Positions 25,282-35,154 of a stretch of 64,000 nt of DNA are shown here, in pieces. The DNA is taken from assembly GCA_903847205.1 (NCBI GenBank), contig CAINDA010000044.1:186001-250000 (forward strand), in the 5' to 3' direction. The notes under the pieces are model-generated. The model saw only the letters and a list, made by a program, of their open reading frames with translations, made no database searches and was not told the origin of the DNA. Every line of letters begins with the position of its first letter. Positions within the stretch are counted from its first letter, which is position 1. The translations under genes and the position numbers were made by a program. The stretch is from an uncultured Bacteroidota bacterium. GTDB lineage: Bacteria; Bacteroidota; Bacteroidia; 2-12-FULL-35-15.

Positions 25282-26502
25282 ATGCATTCAAATTTAAATC
25301 TCGATACATTTATTCAAGCGCATGTTATAAAGCGCTCCAAAAGCCTATTGGAGGTAGATTTACTACGTCTAGATGCTGAATTAAAAAAACGTATCAACGG
25401 CAAGAAAGTATTGGTTATTGGAGGTGCTGGCACAATCGGCTCCTCTTATATCAAAGCTATTTTGAAATTTAATATCCGGAGTTTGACAGTGGTGGATATC
25501 AACGAAAATGGGTTGACTGAATTAGTCCGGGATTTAAGAAGCTCCACAGAATATAATATTCCTGAAGATTTTATTACCTATCCGATTAATTTCGGCGACC
25601 GTGTTTTTGAGAAATTATTTCGAAAAACGGCACCATTTGATATTGTTGCCAATTTCGCTGCTCATAAACATGTGCGAAGCGAGAAAGATATTTTTTCAAT
25701 TGAAGCAATGATTGAAAACAATGTATTGCGTGCCCGAAAATTATTAGACTTATTGTTAGAGTTTCCTCCTGAGCATTTTTTCTGCGTTTCAACCGACAAA
25801 GCGACTAACCCCGTGAATATTATGGGGGCAAGCAAAAAATTAATGGAAGAATTAATTATGTCTTACTCTTCTAAAATCCCTATTAAAACAGCGCGTTTCG
25901 CTAATGTTGCTTTTTCAAATGGCAGCCTGCCTCTTGGTTTTCTTGAACGTCTCAATAAAAAGCAGCCCTGGTCTTGTCCGCTAGGGATCAAACGTTTTTT
26001 TGTTTCGCCGCGGGAATCGGGAGAGCTATGCCTTATTGCCTGTATTATGGGAGCTTCTGGTGATATTTTCTTCCCAAAACTGGATGTAGAGAAAGATATG
26101 ATTCCTTTTGATCAGATAGCATTAGATTTATTAAAGAGTTTTGGTTTAGAAGCTGACATTTGTAAAACAGAAGATGAAGCTAAAAATAAAGCAAAACTTT
26201 TAACTGGCAATGAAACAAGTTACCCTATCTATTTTTTTGATTCGAATACATCGGGAGAGAAATCCTTTGAAGAATTTTATACAGGCGATGAACAGGTTGA
26301 TTTAACAAGTTTTATTAATCTGGGAGTCATAACTAATTCTAAAAAAAGAAACCCTAAAGAAATTGACGAAATCTTTAATCAGTTAAATAAACTCTTTGAA
26401 TCCGATGAATTCTCGAAAAGTAATGTGGTCGAAATTTTAAGTGAATATCTGCCCGATTTCCATCATATCGAAAAAGGAAAAGGACTCGATCAAAATATGT
26501 GA
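25282..26502 (+). CDS. CapD/FlaA1-type nucleotide-sugar dehydratase/epimerase (Polysacc_synt_2)
   Basis: 406 aa. An N-terminal ~40 residues precede the Rossmann motif KVLVIGGAGTIGSSY (about 42-56). Then VDINENGLTELVRDLRS, FAAHKHVRSEK, and FFCVSTDKATNPVNIMGASK, in which the usual catalytic Tyr position is Met as in other UDP-GlcNAc 4,6-dehydratases of the FlaA1/PglF group. RFANVAFSNGSLPLGFLERL and GIKRFFVSPRESGELCL follow. The C-terminal ~110 residues (from about 295) extend past the core domain. It should convert UDP-GlcNAc to a 4-keto-6-deoxy sugar, a good substrate for the DegT aminotransferase at 8265. It is short compared with membrane-bound CapD/PglF, having no N-terminal helices. Confidence 0.83.
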   Translation: MHSNLNLDTFIQAHVIKRSKSLLEVDLLRLDAELKKRINGKKVLVIGGAGTIGSSYIKAILKFNIRSLTVVDINENGLTELVRDLRSSTEYNIPEDFITYPINFGDRVFEKLFRKTAPFDIVANFAAHKHVRSEKDIFSIEAMIENNVLRARKLLDLLLEFPPEHFFCVSTDKATNPVNIMGASKKLMEELIMSYSSKIPIKTARFANVAFSNGSLPLGFLERLNKKQPWSCPLGIKRFFVSPRESGELCLIACIMGASGDIFFPKLDVEKDMIPFDQIALDLLKSFGLEADICKTEDEAKNKAKLLTGNETSYPIYFFDSNTSGEKSFEEFYTGDEQVDLTSFINLGVITNSKKRNPKEIDEIFNQLNKLFESDEFSKSNVVEILSEYLPDFHHIEKGKGLDQNM

Positions 26503-26588
26503 TCAATCAGGCGCAAAGTTTATACAGCCCCACAACCAACAATCTTTTCCAAATTAATTTCAATTCTAAATTTTGTTAAAAAAATAAA

Positions 26589-28436
26589 ATGAGTGCATTA
26601 CCAGAAATAAAAACAGATGTAGTAATACTATTTGCAGGGGATTCGGGCGATGGTATTCAATTAACAGGGTCTCAATTTACAGCAACTGCTGCCTTGTATG
26701 GAAACGACATTAGCACATTCCCTAATTTCCCGGCAGAGATAAGGGCACCGCAGGGGACAACTGCCGGCGTTTCCGGCTTTCAGCTTCATTTTGGGAGTAT
26801 TGAAATTTTTACCGCGGGTGATGCCTGTGATGTATTGGTAGTGATGAACGCCGCGGCTCTGAAAGCAGATTTGAAACAGCTTAAACCCGGCGGAATCATT
26901 ATAGTAAATACAGACGGCTTTGATGCAAAAAATTTAAAACTGGCTAAATATCCTGTGGGCGTTAATCCATTACGTGACGGTTCACTTGGCAAATATGAAG
27001 TGTATGAAATTGATGTCACAAAAATTACACGCACTGCTTTAGCCGATTCCGGATTAGGGACAAAAGAAATGGACCGCTCAAAAAACATGTTTGTGCTGGG
27101 CTATATTTACTGGATGTACAATCGCTCTTTAGATAATACGATTGAATTTTTAAAACTGAAATTCAAAAAACAGCTTGAGCTGCGCGATGCAAACATAAAA
27201 GTATTGAGAGCAGGTTTCAATTATGGCGATACAGTTGAAGCACCTATGAACCGCTTTGAAGTAAAACCCGCACCGGTTTCAAAGGGCACGTATAGAAGCA
27301 TTATGGGAAATCAGGCTGCTGCACTTGGTTTAATTGCCGCTTCTCAAAAATCAGGATTAACTTTATTTTACGGCACATACCCCATCACGCCGGCATCTGA
27401 TATTTTACATGAATTATCGAAGCATAAAAATTTCGGCGTAAAAACATTTCAAGCTGAGGATGAAATAGCTGCTGTAACTTCTGCTATCGGCGCATCATTC
27501 GGAGGTTCATTAGGAGTTACGGCATCATCAGGGCCGGGCATTGCCTTAAAGGGAGAGGCAATTGGTTTAGCTTTAATGTTAGAATTACCTCTTGTGATTT
27601 TGAATGTGCAGCGCGGAGGGCCGAGTACCGGCCTGCCTACTAAAACTGAGCAGGCAGATTTACTTCAAGCCTTATACGGACGTAACGGTGAAGCACCCGT
27701 GCCTGTCATTGCAGCATATTCTCCATCCGATTGTTTTGATGCAGCTTTCGAAGCATGCCGCTTAGCTTTGGAATTTATGACTCCCGTTTTCTTTTTAAGC
27801 GACGGCTACATTGCAAACGGCTCAGAACCATGGAAATTCCCGTCAGCAAGGGAATTACCGGATTTGACAGTTTCCTTTGCAAAAAATAATTTAAAAGAAG
27901 GAGAAAAATTTCTGTCTTACAAACGTAATGAAAAATTAGCACGTGAGTGGGCAACACCCGGAACTAAAGGATTAGAGCACCGTTTAGGAGGCATCGAAAA
28001 AGAAAATGAAACAGGTAATATTTCATACGATCCCGAAAATCACGAATTCATGGTAAAGATCCGTCAGGCTAAGGTTGACAAAATTGCAGATTATATTCCC
28101 CTGCAGAAAATTGATAATGGAAATGTGAAAGGAAAATTATTAATTCTCGGATGGGGTTCTACTTATGGTTCAATTAAAACTGCAGTAAAGGAAGCTATTG
28201 CTGAGGGGTTTGATGTTTCGCATGCTCATATAAAATATTTGAATCCGCTCCCAAAAAACTTAGGTGACCTGCTAAGAAATTTTGACAAAGTATTAATTCC
28301 AGAAATGAATAACGGGCAGTTAATTAAAGTAATTCGAGAGAAATATTTGATAGATGCAAAAGGCCTTAATAAAATACAAGGCATGCCTTTTACTTCTGCA
28401 GAAATAAAAGAAAAGATAAAAGAAATAATTGCATAA
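26589..28436 (+). CDS. korA: 2-oxoacid:ferredoxin oxidoreductase, fused gamma-alpha subunit (KorA)
   Basis: 615 aa. The gamma domain comes first (residues about 8-190): ILFAGDSGDGIQLTGSQF, then FPAEIRAPQGTTAGVSGFQL. The alpha pyrimidine-binding domain follows (about 235-600): NQAAALGLIAASQKSGLTLF, GTYPITPASDILHELS, FQAEDEIAAVTSAIGASFGG and SSGPGIALKGEAIGLALMLE, then a transketolase C-like part (LLILGWGSTYGSIKTAVKEA). With KorB it decarboxylates 2-oxoglutarate, or a related 2-oxoacid, to the acyl-CoA and passes electrons to ferredoxin in the cytoplasm. It is followed 32 bp later by the beta subunit. This two-subunit type is common in aerobic Bacteroidota, where it serves the TCA cycle. Confidence 0.94.
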   Translation: MSALPEIKTDVVILFAGDSGDGIQLTGSQFTATAALYGNDISTFPNFPAEIRAPQGTTAGVSGFQLHFGSIEIFTAGDACDVLVVMNAAALKADLKQLKPGGIIIVNTDGFDAKNLKLAKYPVGVNPLRDGSLGKYEVYEIDVTKITRTALADSGLGTKEMDRSKNMFVLGYIYWMYNRSLDNTIEFLKLKFKKQLELRDANIKVLRAGFNYGDTVEAPMNRFEVKPAPVSKGTYRSIMGNQAAALGLIAASQKSGLTLFYGTYPITPASDILHELSKHKNFGVKTFQAEDEIAAVTSAIGASFGGSLGVTASSGPGIALKGEAIGLALMLELPLVILNVQRGGPSTGLPTKTEQADLLQALYGRNGEAPVPVIAAYSPSDCFDAAFEACRLALEFMTPVFFLSDGYIANGSEPWKFPSARELPDLTVSFAKNNLKEGEKFLSYKRNEKLAREWATPGTKGLEHRLGGIEKENETGNISYDPENHEFMVKIRQAKVDKIADYIPLQKIDNGNVKGKLLILGWGSTYGSIKTAVKEAIAEGFDVSHAHIKYLNPLPKNLGDLLRNFDKVLIPEMNNGQLIKVIREKYLIDAKGLNKIQGMPFTSAEIKEKIKEIIA

Positions 28437-28468
28437 TAATTAGGCAGTTCAGCCTTTACAGGAAAGTG

Positions 28469-29491
28469 ATGATAGAAAAAACAGAAATAAAATTAACCTC
28501 AAAAGATTTTGTAACCGACCAGGAAATACGCTGGTGTCCGGGCTGTGGTGATTACTCTATATTAAAGCAAGTACAGACTGTAATGCCCGAGCTTGGCTTA
28601 AAGCGCGAAGAAATAGTATTTATTTCCGGCATCGGCTGTTCGTCTCGTTTCCCGTATTATATGGAAACTTTCGGAATGCACAGTATCCATGGCCGTGCAG
28701 CAGCAATTGCAAGCGGTTTAAAAGCAACACGACCTGAGTTAAGTGTATGGATTGTTACCGGCGATGGCGATTCTTTGTCAATCGGAGGCAATCATTTGAT
28801 ACACTTGCTGCGCAGAAATTTTGATGTGAACATATTGCTCTTTAACAACGAAATTTACGGTTTAACAAAGGGACAGTATTCTCCTGCATCTCCCTTAGGG
28901 AAAGTAACAAAATCAACGCCTATGGGCTCTGTTGCTCATCCTTTCAATCCATTGGCTTTGTGCCTTGGTGCAGACGCTTCTTTTATTGCACGTACCATGG
29001 ACCGCGATCCTGTTCACTTGCGTGAAATGCTGAAGCGCTCGCATCAGCACAAGGGCACATCTATGCTGGAGATTTATCAAAATTGCAATGTATTTAATGA
29101 CGGCGCCTTTGAAGTATTTACCGAAAAAGGAACTAAAAAATCTCACACACTTTTTGTTGAACAGGGTAGACCGCTTGTATTTGGCGAGAACGGAACAAAA
29201 GGAATTAAATTGGATGGATTAAAACCTGTTGTTGTAAATATTGCTGATGTTTCATTAAATGATTTATGGATACATGATGAAACAGATCAGACGAAAGCCT
29301 CCATTCTTATTCGTTTTTTTAATGATCAGGAAGATAAAAATGCCTTGCCCCGCCCATTCGGAGTGTTTTATACTGAAGACCGGTTCTGCTACGAGGATGC
29401 GATGAATGCACAAATATCTGAGGCCATAACAAGTATGGGGAAAGGTGATTTGGATACGCTCATAAGGGGTAAAAACACTTGGACAGTTTAA
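28469..29491 (+). CDS. korB: 2-oxoacid:ferredoxin oxidoreductase, beta subunit (KorB)
   Basis: 340 aa starting at ATG 28469; a GTG codon directly before it is also possible, and GGAAAG upstream could act as ribosome site. Likely [4Fe-4S] ligands are in RWCPGCGDYSILK, SGIGCSSRFPYYM and YQNCNVFNDGAF. Thiamine diphosphate and Mg binding are in VTGDGDSLSIGGNHLIHLLR with the following FNNEIYGLTKGQYSP. It forms the catalytic half with KorA, so the pair is complete in this window. A hairpin at 29584-29619 lies after it. Confidence 0.94.
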   Translation: MIEKTEIKLTSKDFVTDQEIRWCPGCGDYSILKQVQTVMPELGLKREEIVFISGIGCSSRFPYYMETFGMHSIHGRAAAIASGLKATRPELSVWIVTGDGDSLSIGGNHLIHLLRRNFDVNILLFNNEIYGLTKGQYSPASPLGKVTKSTPMGSVAHPFNPLALCLGADASFIARTMDRDPVHLREMLKRSHQHKGTSMLEIYQNCNVFNDGAFEVFTEKGTKKSHTLFVEQGRPLVFGENGTKGIKLDGLKPVVVNIADVSLNDLWIHDETDQTKASILIRFFNDQEDKNALPRPFGVFYTEDRFCYEDAMNAQISEAITSMGKGDLDTLIRGKNTWTV

Positions 29492-29583
29492 ATCCTTCTC
29501 TCCCTTTTTACATATTTTTTAATACATGCCCGTCGAATGTTCAGATATATTTGATTTTTCTAAAACATCTCTCAATTAAAAAC

Positions 29584-29619
29584 CCCTTTAAAACTCTATC
29601 GTCACAGAGCTTTAAAGGG
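29584..29619 (-). terminator. Hairpin terminator between convergent korB and the PHM-like gene
   Basis: CCCTTTAAA (29584-29592) pairs with TTTAAAGGG (29611-29619), extended by CTC/GAG. The minus strand continues with five T, so it fits best as terminator of the minus-strand gene ending at 29649. It may also serve korB. Confidence 0.65.
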
Positions 29620-29648
29620 ATTAATCATTAAGCAGTTTCTTTTTGCTT

Positions 29649-31205
29649 CTATTTAGTTAAAATAATTTTTTTAGTGATTTTCTCTTTAGTTTTATTATCT
29701 GTTACTTCCGCAGTGTACATGCCCGCCGGGAGTTTTTTTACATCTATAGTTGTCTCCGAACCTGAAGTTTCAGACCGAAAAACATTCTGCCCGTTAATGT
29801 TGAAAATACAAACTTTGTATTCCGCTTTTGCAGACAGGTGAATAGTTACTTTGTCTGATGCCGGATTAGGATACACGTAAGCTTTAAGACCTGTCTCCAA
29901 AGGAATTTCCTTTACACTCGCGCTTAACGGAGCAAGAAGAGGGTCATTAGCCAAGATGCTTGAAACATTAATTGTATCATCCCCTGGCTGGTAATAAAAC
30001 CATAGGAATGCATCAAAAAGCATTTCATTGCTGGTACTTGTACCTGCAATTACAAGTGCCGGCGGGCTATTCGGGTTATTAGGGTTATTAACAGTATTGT
30101 CAAATACATGGGTGGACATTAATTTATACCCTGCAGGAACCTTTACCAGATTAGAGAAAGTATAATATCCCTGCCAGTTAAAATCCCATTTTTTTATACG
30201 TATCAGCGGAATAGTATCAGTACCGCTGAATGCATAATTGACTATGCTGGTACATACTTTATGCGAATGAGGAAATGCTGCAAACATTGATAGCGGTGCA
30301 AGTATTGTTCCGCTTGAAGGATAATGAGCACTAAACGAAGTTGTTGTATTTGGCGGAAAATACAAACTCCAATTCTGTAACGGCACTGAATTATAAATAG
30401 GCCGCACACCTGTTGTATTCAATGGATAATAGTACAAACGTATCTGCGTACTGTCTATCTGGCCTGCGGTACCAGTAGGGTAATGTATCTGCAAAACCAT
30501 CTTAGAACCGGCTTTGATCCTTATTCCTGCTTTCAACGGCGCCTCTCCCGGGAATACTGTCGGCGGGGCACCCGGTGCATAACCACCGATTCCAAAATCT
30601 CCGGAAATAGTGAAACAGCCTCCGGATAAATCACTGGTTGTGGTAGCAGAAGTGTCAACATTAACAAGAACATGGTGCACAATAGCCGGGTTGCCAGGTA
30701 CAATTTCGTATGCCCGAAGAATTCTATCTTGAGTCAATCCGGAGGGAATGGAAAAACAAACGTAACTGTCGACAGAAGATGCATTGCTGGTAAAAACCGG
30801 AATTTTCAAAATTGCGTCAGGCGTTCCGTTCAGTTTATAAACAGCATAAATCGGCGCAATCGGCGCTAAAGAAGTGTCGCCTTTTAAAGCACCACCGTCA
30901 ATCCAGATGATGATATCATTTTTTTCCGATTGTGTTATAATCCGTTCATGATCAAAACGGCTGTAAGATGTATCTGGCGACCAGGGAGGCATTTTGCCGA
31001 TAAGTAAATCATGTTTTATGGAAGCCGCCCATGGAAAAGTTTCGCTGTAGTTCATCATTGACTGACCATGCTGTCCCTCATGATGGCAAGATGTGCAGCG
31101 GCTGTAGAATATATGTGCAACATCTTTATATTCTAGCTGCGCATTAACTGAAGAACTAAAAGTAATTCCGCATAATACAGTAAGCAGGGGGTAGATTTTT
31201 TTCAT
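29649..31205 (-). CDS. Secreted cytochrome c / PHM-like copper oxidase-type protein with type A T9SS tail
   Basis: 518 aa from ATG 31205, which gives signal peptide MKKIYPLLTVLCGITFSSS and then VNAQ; a longer frame to 31277 adds an unlikely leader. Next is a heme c-like part with YSRCTSCHHEGQHG (CxxCH, about residue 33-37) and KMPPWSPD. The central region resembles copper type II, ascorbate-dependent monooxygenases (PHM): AIVHHVLVNVD, LQIHYPTG and FPHSHKVC carry the His residues expected for copper binding. The last ~80 residues (VYPNPASDKVTIHLS ... AGMYTAEV ... KKIILTK) are the type A T9SS sorting domain, so it is exported and fixed to the surface. Substrate and true redox activity are unknown; relatives are widespread in environmental Bacteroidota. 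Confidence 0.82.
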   Translation of the reverse strand: MKKIYPLLTVLCGITFSSSVNAQLEYKDVAHIFYSRCTSCHHEGQHGQSMMNYSETFPWAASIKHDLLIGKMPPWSPDTSYSRFDHERIITQSEKNDIIIWIDGGALKGDTSLAPIAPIYAVYKLNGTPDAILKIPVFTSNASSVDSYVCFSIPSGLTQDRILRAYEIVPGNPAIVHHVLVNVDTSATTTSDLSGGCFTISGDFGIGGYAPGAPPTVFPGEAPLKAGIRIKAGSKMVLQIHYPTGTAGQIDSTQIRLYYYPLNTTGVRPIYNSVPLQNWSLYFPPNTTTSFSAHYPSSGTILAPLSMFAAFPHSHKVCTSIVNYAFSGTDTIPLIRIKKWDFNWQGYYTFSNLVKVPAGYKLMSTHVFDNTVNNPNNPNSPPALVIAGTSTSNEMLFDAFLWFYYQPGDDTINVSSILANDPLLAPLSASVKEIPLETGLKAYVYPNPASDKVTIHLSAKAEYKVCIFNINGQNVFRSETSGSETTIDVKKLPAGMYTAEVTDNKTKEKITKKIILTK

Positions 31206-31559
31206 GATTGAAATTTTTATTAGTTTAATATAAATATCAGTATTGATTTTCGGCAAGCTAAATATCCCATTCATCAAGCGGAAGAAATAAATAACTTTTG
31301 CTAATTTAGAATAATAATAAAGAAAAAGAAAGTTTTTTTCGACAATTCACAGAAATTTCACCTTATATCATTTTTTATTTAGGTTAAATTACAGTATGGG
31401 ACATTAGAGGAGCATCGGATTATTTCGATATCGACAAAAGAAAAAATGATCAGTACATACTGCTATCAAATAATTGAGGCAATGTATAACATTAGCCCAA
31501 TGGGCAATGCACAAAATAGATAAGAATAGTTTATTTATTTTAAATTATGGAAACGGGGA

Positions 31560-32171
31560 CTATAGCAGGCTTTTTGCAGTCACGTTTGAATCGGCATAGA
31601 GCCGTCCGATATATTTACCAAGAATGTCAAACTCAATATTCACAATTGTACCGGCCTTAACAGCATTGAAATTGGTATGCTCAAATGTAAATGGTATGAT
31701 ACAAACAGAAAAAGAATTTTTCAGGGAATTCACAACTGTTAAACTCACACCATTAACGCATACAGAGCCTTTTTCAACAGTTATATTATTTTTTGAAGCA
31801 TCGTATTCGAAAGTAAATATCCAGCTGCCGGGGGCTTTCTCTGCCTTAATGCACGTCCCGGTTTGATCTACATGACCTTGTACAATATGCCCGTCAAGCC
31901 GGTCTCCAAGTTTCATACAGCGTTCCAGATTTATACTGCCGCCGATTTTAAGAAAAGACAAATTTGTTTTTTGAAGAGTTTCTGCAATAGCAGTTACAGT
32001 GTAGGAATCATTTTTGATATCCACAACAGTGAGACAAACTCCGTTATGAGCAATGCTTTGATCAACTTTAAGTTCGTTTGTAAATGCGGATTTTACAGTG
32101 ATATGAAGGTTGCCTTTATCTGAATTTAATGCGGCAATCTCTCCAACAGATTCTACAATTCCTGAAAACAT
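31560..32171 (-). CDS. ribE: Riboflavin synthase alpha chain
   Basis: 203 aa, the normal length. It has two lumazine-binding repeats: MFSGIVESVGEI ... SIAHNGVCLTVVDI ... ETLQKTNLSFLK in the first, and LDGHIVQGHVDQTGTCI ... GSVCVNGVSLTVV ... TFEHTNF in the second. It converts two 6,7-dimethyl-8-ribityllumazine to riboflavin plus the pyrimidinedione, as a trimer in the cytoplasm. No other rib gene is next to it and I see no FMN riboswitch in the 66-bp upstream gap. That gap holds the terminator of the previous gene, so the promoter must lie very near the start. Confidence 0.95.
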   Translation of the reverse strand: MFSGIVESVGEIAALNSDKGNLHITVKSAFTNELKVDQSIAHNGVCLTVVDIKNDSYTVTAIAETLQKTNLSFLKIGGSINLERCMKLGDRLDGHIVQGHVDQTGTCIKAEKAPGSWIFTFEYDASKNNITVEKGSVCVNGVSLTVVNSLKNSFSVCIIPFTFEHTNFNAVKAGTIVNIEFDILGKYIGRLYADSNVTAKSLL

Positions 32172-32192
32172 AAATTTATAATTTGCAGCTGT

Positions 32193-32219
32193 AAAAAAAG
32201 AAAGTCTGGCTTTAGACTT
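32193..32219 (-). terminator. Rho-independent terminator of the 895-aa CHU_C gene
   Basis: On the minus strand AAGTCT and AGACTT pair around a 6-base loop (32219-32202), then TCTTTTTTT follows. An outer AAAGAAAG/CTTTCTTT pairing (to 32238) can lengthen the stem. Confidence 0.75.
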
Positions 32220-32237
32220 CCTATTGACAGCTTTCTT

Positions 32238-34925
32238 TTAATGATTGGGTGCAGACTTATCGAGTATGAGCTGAATAAATCCTTTTATAACACGGGGTTT
32301 GATGCCTTCAACCCGTATTTCATTTACAATGCAAGTATAGAAGTAAACTCCGTCGGAGCAGACTTGTTTAGTACTCTTACTTCTGCCGTCCCATAAAATA
32401 GCGGGGTTTGAAGTTTCAAACATTAATAAACCCCAACGATCATATATTTTAATATCAATGTCCTTTACATAGCGGTATGGCAGCGGAATAAAATAGTCAT
32501 TCATCCCGTCTCCGTTGGGAGTAAACACATTCGGCAAATCATACACGGGACAATTATCAACGCAGGTTTTAGTAACTACAGGACTTTCATTACCAGCTGA
32601 ATCCGTTGCTGTAACTGCATAACAGCCTGCAACCGACGGGACACCTTCAAATAAATACTGGTGAATAAAAGTAGTAGTGTTCATATTGGTTGAGCTGTAA
32701 ATCACCTGTAATGCCCCATCTGCAGTAGGAGAAAAATAGATATTATATTGCACTGCATCATGGCAGCAGTAGGTATTCGGATTTATCCAGGAAATTGTAT
32801 TCTGGAAAAGATTACAATCATTCGCAACTGTAAATGTCGGCTGGCAGGGAGGTACCAAGTCAACAGGTTTATCGCATTTTTTTTCAGAACTGTTGTACAA
32901 TGGCCGTGGCAGCGCTGTATCGGAATACCGGCCGACACTTAAAATTTTGTAGCAGTAGTTCACGCCGTTTACTAATCCGGTATCAATGTATGACTGAGTA
33001 ATAGAAGTATCAATTTTCAAAAAGGCTGATGTGCCTGAAGGAGATGCCCGGTAAATATCATAGCGGTAATTAGTCCAGGGTACGAACTCCTGCCAAGATA
33101 AATTAATTTTTTTATCAAGAGGAACTGTTTTTAAATATACTGATGAAGCAGTACTTGTAGAGCCTTTTAATAAGCCGTGAGAATAAAAATCTACACGATA
33201 GGTATATGCCGAATCCTGTGTATCTATTCCAGTATCAATAAAACTGGTATCTGTTAACAGATAAAAAGCCGGCTGCGTATAGCTTGCAACCTGCGAATAG
33301 GCTGCTGCAGCAGGGTTAAATCCTGCGGCCTGCATTAACCGGTATTCATAAGGAGGAGGATTTGCAACCGTATCGAGGTTTGTAATTGTTCCGATAGGCC
33401 TCACCCAATGAATGAAAATACTATCGTGCAAACCGGTGCTGAGAACACTTACATTGGTAATAATGGGAACATCCCTGACCAGCTGTGCACAAGCTTTTGC
33501 GGATGCATAACTCTGCGAGCCATCGGCATAATGCGCTACAATAATATATGAATAATCAATACCGTTTGTTAAGCCCTGCCCGTTATTATTATCAGTAAAT
33601 GAAGCTGCATACTGCGGTACAGAACCTATCTGCGTATAGCCCGAATAGCCTGGAACCCCGACTTCGCAGGGCCCCGGCACCCAAGGCGTGCAATTATTTT
33701 TCCGGTAAATTAAATAACCTAAAAATGGATTATTTCCGGCAGTATCATGGCAAGGTGCAATGTTCCAATGAAGCACCATGCTTGTCCCGCTTGGGCTGGC
33801 TGTTAATCCAGTTGGTGCAGGAGCAATAACCCTTATGAATACAGATTTAAAATCAACCAGCGGATTAGGATTACTGTTTGTGGCTTTAAAAGTAACTAAA
33901 TATGGCAATAACTGAACCTGCGTACAGATGGGATTCCAATTGAATTGGCCTGTGACTGGACTTAGCGAGGGTGTAGATATAAAAGTAGCGGCAGGATTCA
34001 TCTGGAAGGGCCCCCCTGTGGCATTTAAAGTAACAATGTACGTACCTGCATCGTCGGCCTTTACAGGGAAATGCAGATTAGTACCGGCAGCAATACATGT
34101 GTCATTAATATTTCGAATTTTGGGAGGATTATTATTGCAGGGTGCTACGTCAATCTGCATATCCCGCAAAATTGAACCAATATAATATCGGTGACCGTCA
34201 GTAGGAGACCTTCGGTACTCTTTAATTAAAATAGCAATGTTGTACTGGCAGATCACGGGAGGAGTGCACCATACCAAATCTCCTCTCAGCGGATCTATAT
34301 CACTTGCAGCCATATTAGGAGGAAGTGAATAACCGAATATTGCCTGGCCATTGGCATAGCAAGTAGTAAGGCTGTAACTTAAGCTGTCGCCGTCGGCATC
34401 AAAAGCTCCGGGGTTATGAAAAAAACATTCCCCGACACAAGCATTATCTATCGGCGGATTAAGCAATGTAGGTGAGCTGTTTGGACCAAGCCAGAGATTA
34501 ATTACTAACTCTGTGCGAAGAAAAAAGGATTGATCTACAGAACTGGGAATATTACATATCCCCGCGTTACGATTAGGGTCTTCCATGCGGATGACATAAT
34601 TTCCATCTCCGGGATAAGTGTGAGTAGTTTCATAAATATTTTTTTTAGTCCAGGTGGCAATTGTCACCCCGTCAGCAGTGGCACATTGATTAGAAGGCCC
34701 ATTAACCCTCGGAGCAGTGGCACTATCGCCATCGCCGAAATAAACAACCAGCTCACAGCGGTCGGCCTGAGTTGTAAGCGGATTGGTGTTGGTATAAGTG
34801 GTTACAATTATTTTATAAGTTCTTCCCGAGATATACTGATAGGTGATTTCTCCTGCCCTGTTATGAGTACCAAAAACCTTAGTAAAGCTTAGTAAAATAA
34901 TTATTAAAAGAATTAATCTTTTCAT
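32238..34925 (-). CDS. Secreted surface protein with fibronectin-like domains and CHU_C (type B T9SS) end
   Basis: 895 aa. Signal peptide MKRLILLIIILLSFTKVFG, then THNRAGEITYQYISGRTYKI, a start common to a set of Bacteroidota PKD/gliding-associated proteins. The N-terminal third has a PKD-like YFGDGDSATAPRV. Middle domains of about 90-110 residues, with APTGLTASPSGTSMVLHWN, VSVLSTGLHDSIFIHWVRP and KKINLSWQEFVPW, look like fibronectin type III folds. The end carries NVFTPNGDGMNDYFIPLP ... IYDRWGLLMFE ... WDGRSKSTKQ ... DGVYFYTCIV, the gliding motility-associated C-terminal domain. It should be moved to the surface by T9SS. Role probably adhesion or matrix; no partner gene nearby. The gene has its own terminator and is upstream of ribE on the same strand. 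Confidence 0.88.
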   Translation of the reverse strand: MKRLILLIIILLSFTKVFGTHNRAGEITYQYISGRTYKIIVTTYTNTNPLTTQADRCELVVYFGDGDSATAPRVNGPSNQCATADGVTIATWTKKNIYETTHTYPGDGNYVIRMEDPNRNAGICNIPSSVDQSFFLRTELVINLWLGPNSSPTLLNPPIDNACVGECFFHNPGAFDADGDSLSYSLTTCYANGQAIFGYSLPPNMAASDIDPLRGDLVWCTPPVICQYNIAILIKEYRRSPTDGHRYYIGSILRDMQIDVAPCNNNPPKIRNINDTCIAAGTNLHFPVKADDAGTYIVTLNATGGPFQMNPAATFISTPSLSPVTGQFNWNPICTQVQLLPYLVTFKATNSNPNPLVDFKSVFIRVIAPAPTGLTASPSGTSMVLHWNIAPCHDTAGNNPFLGYLIYRKNNCTPWVPGPCEVGVPGYSGYTQIGSVPQYAASFTDNNNGQGLTNGIDYSYIIVAHYADGSQSYASAKACAQLVRDVPIITNVSVLSTGLHDSIFIHWVRPIGTITNLDTVANPPPYEYRLMQAAGFNPAAAAYSQVASYTQPAFYLLTDTSFIDTGIDTQDSAYTYRVDFYSHGLLKGSTSTASSVYLKTVPLDKKINLSWQEFVPWTNYRYDIYRASPSGTSAFLKIDTSITQSYIDTGLVNGVNYCYKILSVGRYSDTALPRPLYNSSEKKCDKPVDLVPPCQPTFTVANDCNLFQNTISWINPNTYCCHDAVQYNIYFSPTADGALQVIYSSTNMNTTTFIHQYLFEGVPSVAGCYAVTATDSAGNESPVVTKTCVDNCPVYDLPNVFTPNGDGMNDYFIPLPYRYVKDIDIKIYDRWGLLMFETSNPAILWDGRSKSTKQVCSDGVYFYTCIVNEIRVEGIKPRVIKGFIQLILDKSAPNH

Positions 34926-35154
34926 GATAAAGTAGTATGAAGAAAGAGAACTCTAAATTACTGATTTTATTTTATATTTCACATAGAATACTTTTATCAT
35001 TAACATTGCGAAAGGTTTTACCTGAGTTTTTATGCGAGTAATACTTTTTTTATGAAAGAGTAGTATAAATCATTGACTTTTCATTTCTCAGAATAAGAAT
35101 TAAAAAACATTGGATGAAATTTAAACTAGCTTTTCTCCCTGAATTTAAACATTT
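34926..35154. other. Intergenic stretch, no gene seen
   Basis: 229 bp, AT-rich. It must hold the promoter of the minus-strand CHU_C gene; I found no consensus promoter pair. Confidence 0.35.

Noticed and set aside
31390-31475. Short plus-strand peptide-like stretch reading WDIRGASDYFDIDKRK
   Set aside because: Only about 27 codons with no start; could be a gene remnant but nothing supports it.
31206-32237. FMN riboswitch near ribE
   Set aside because: The 66-bp gap upstream of ribE is too short and filled by a terminator; no RFN-like conserved blocks were seen.
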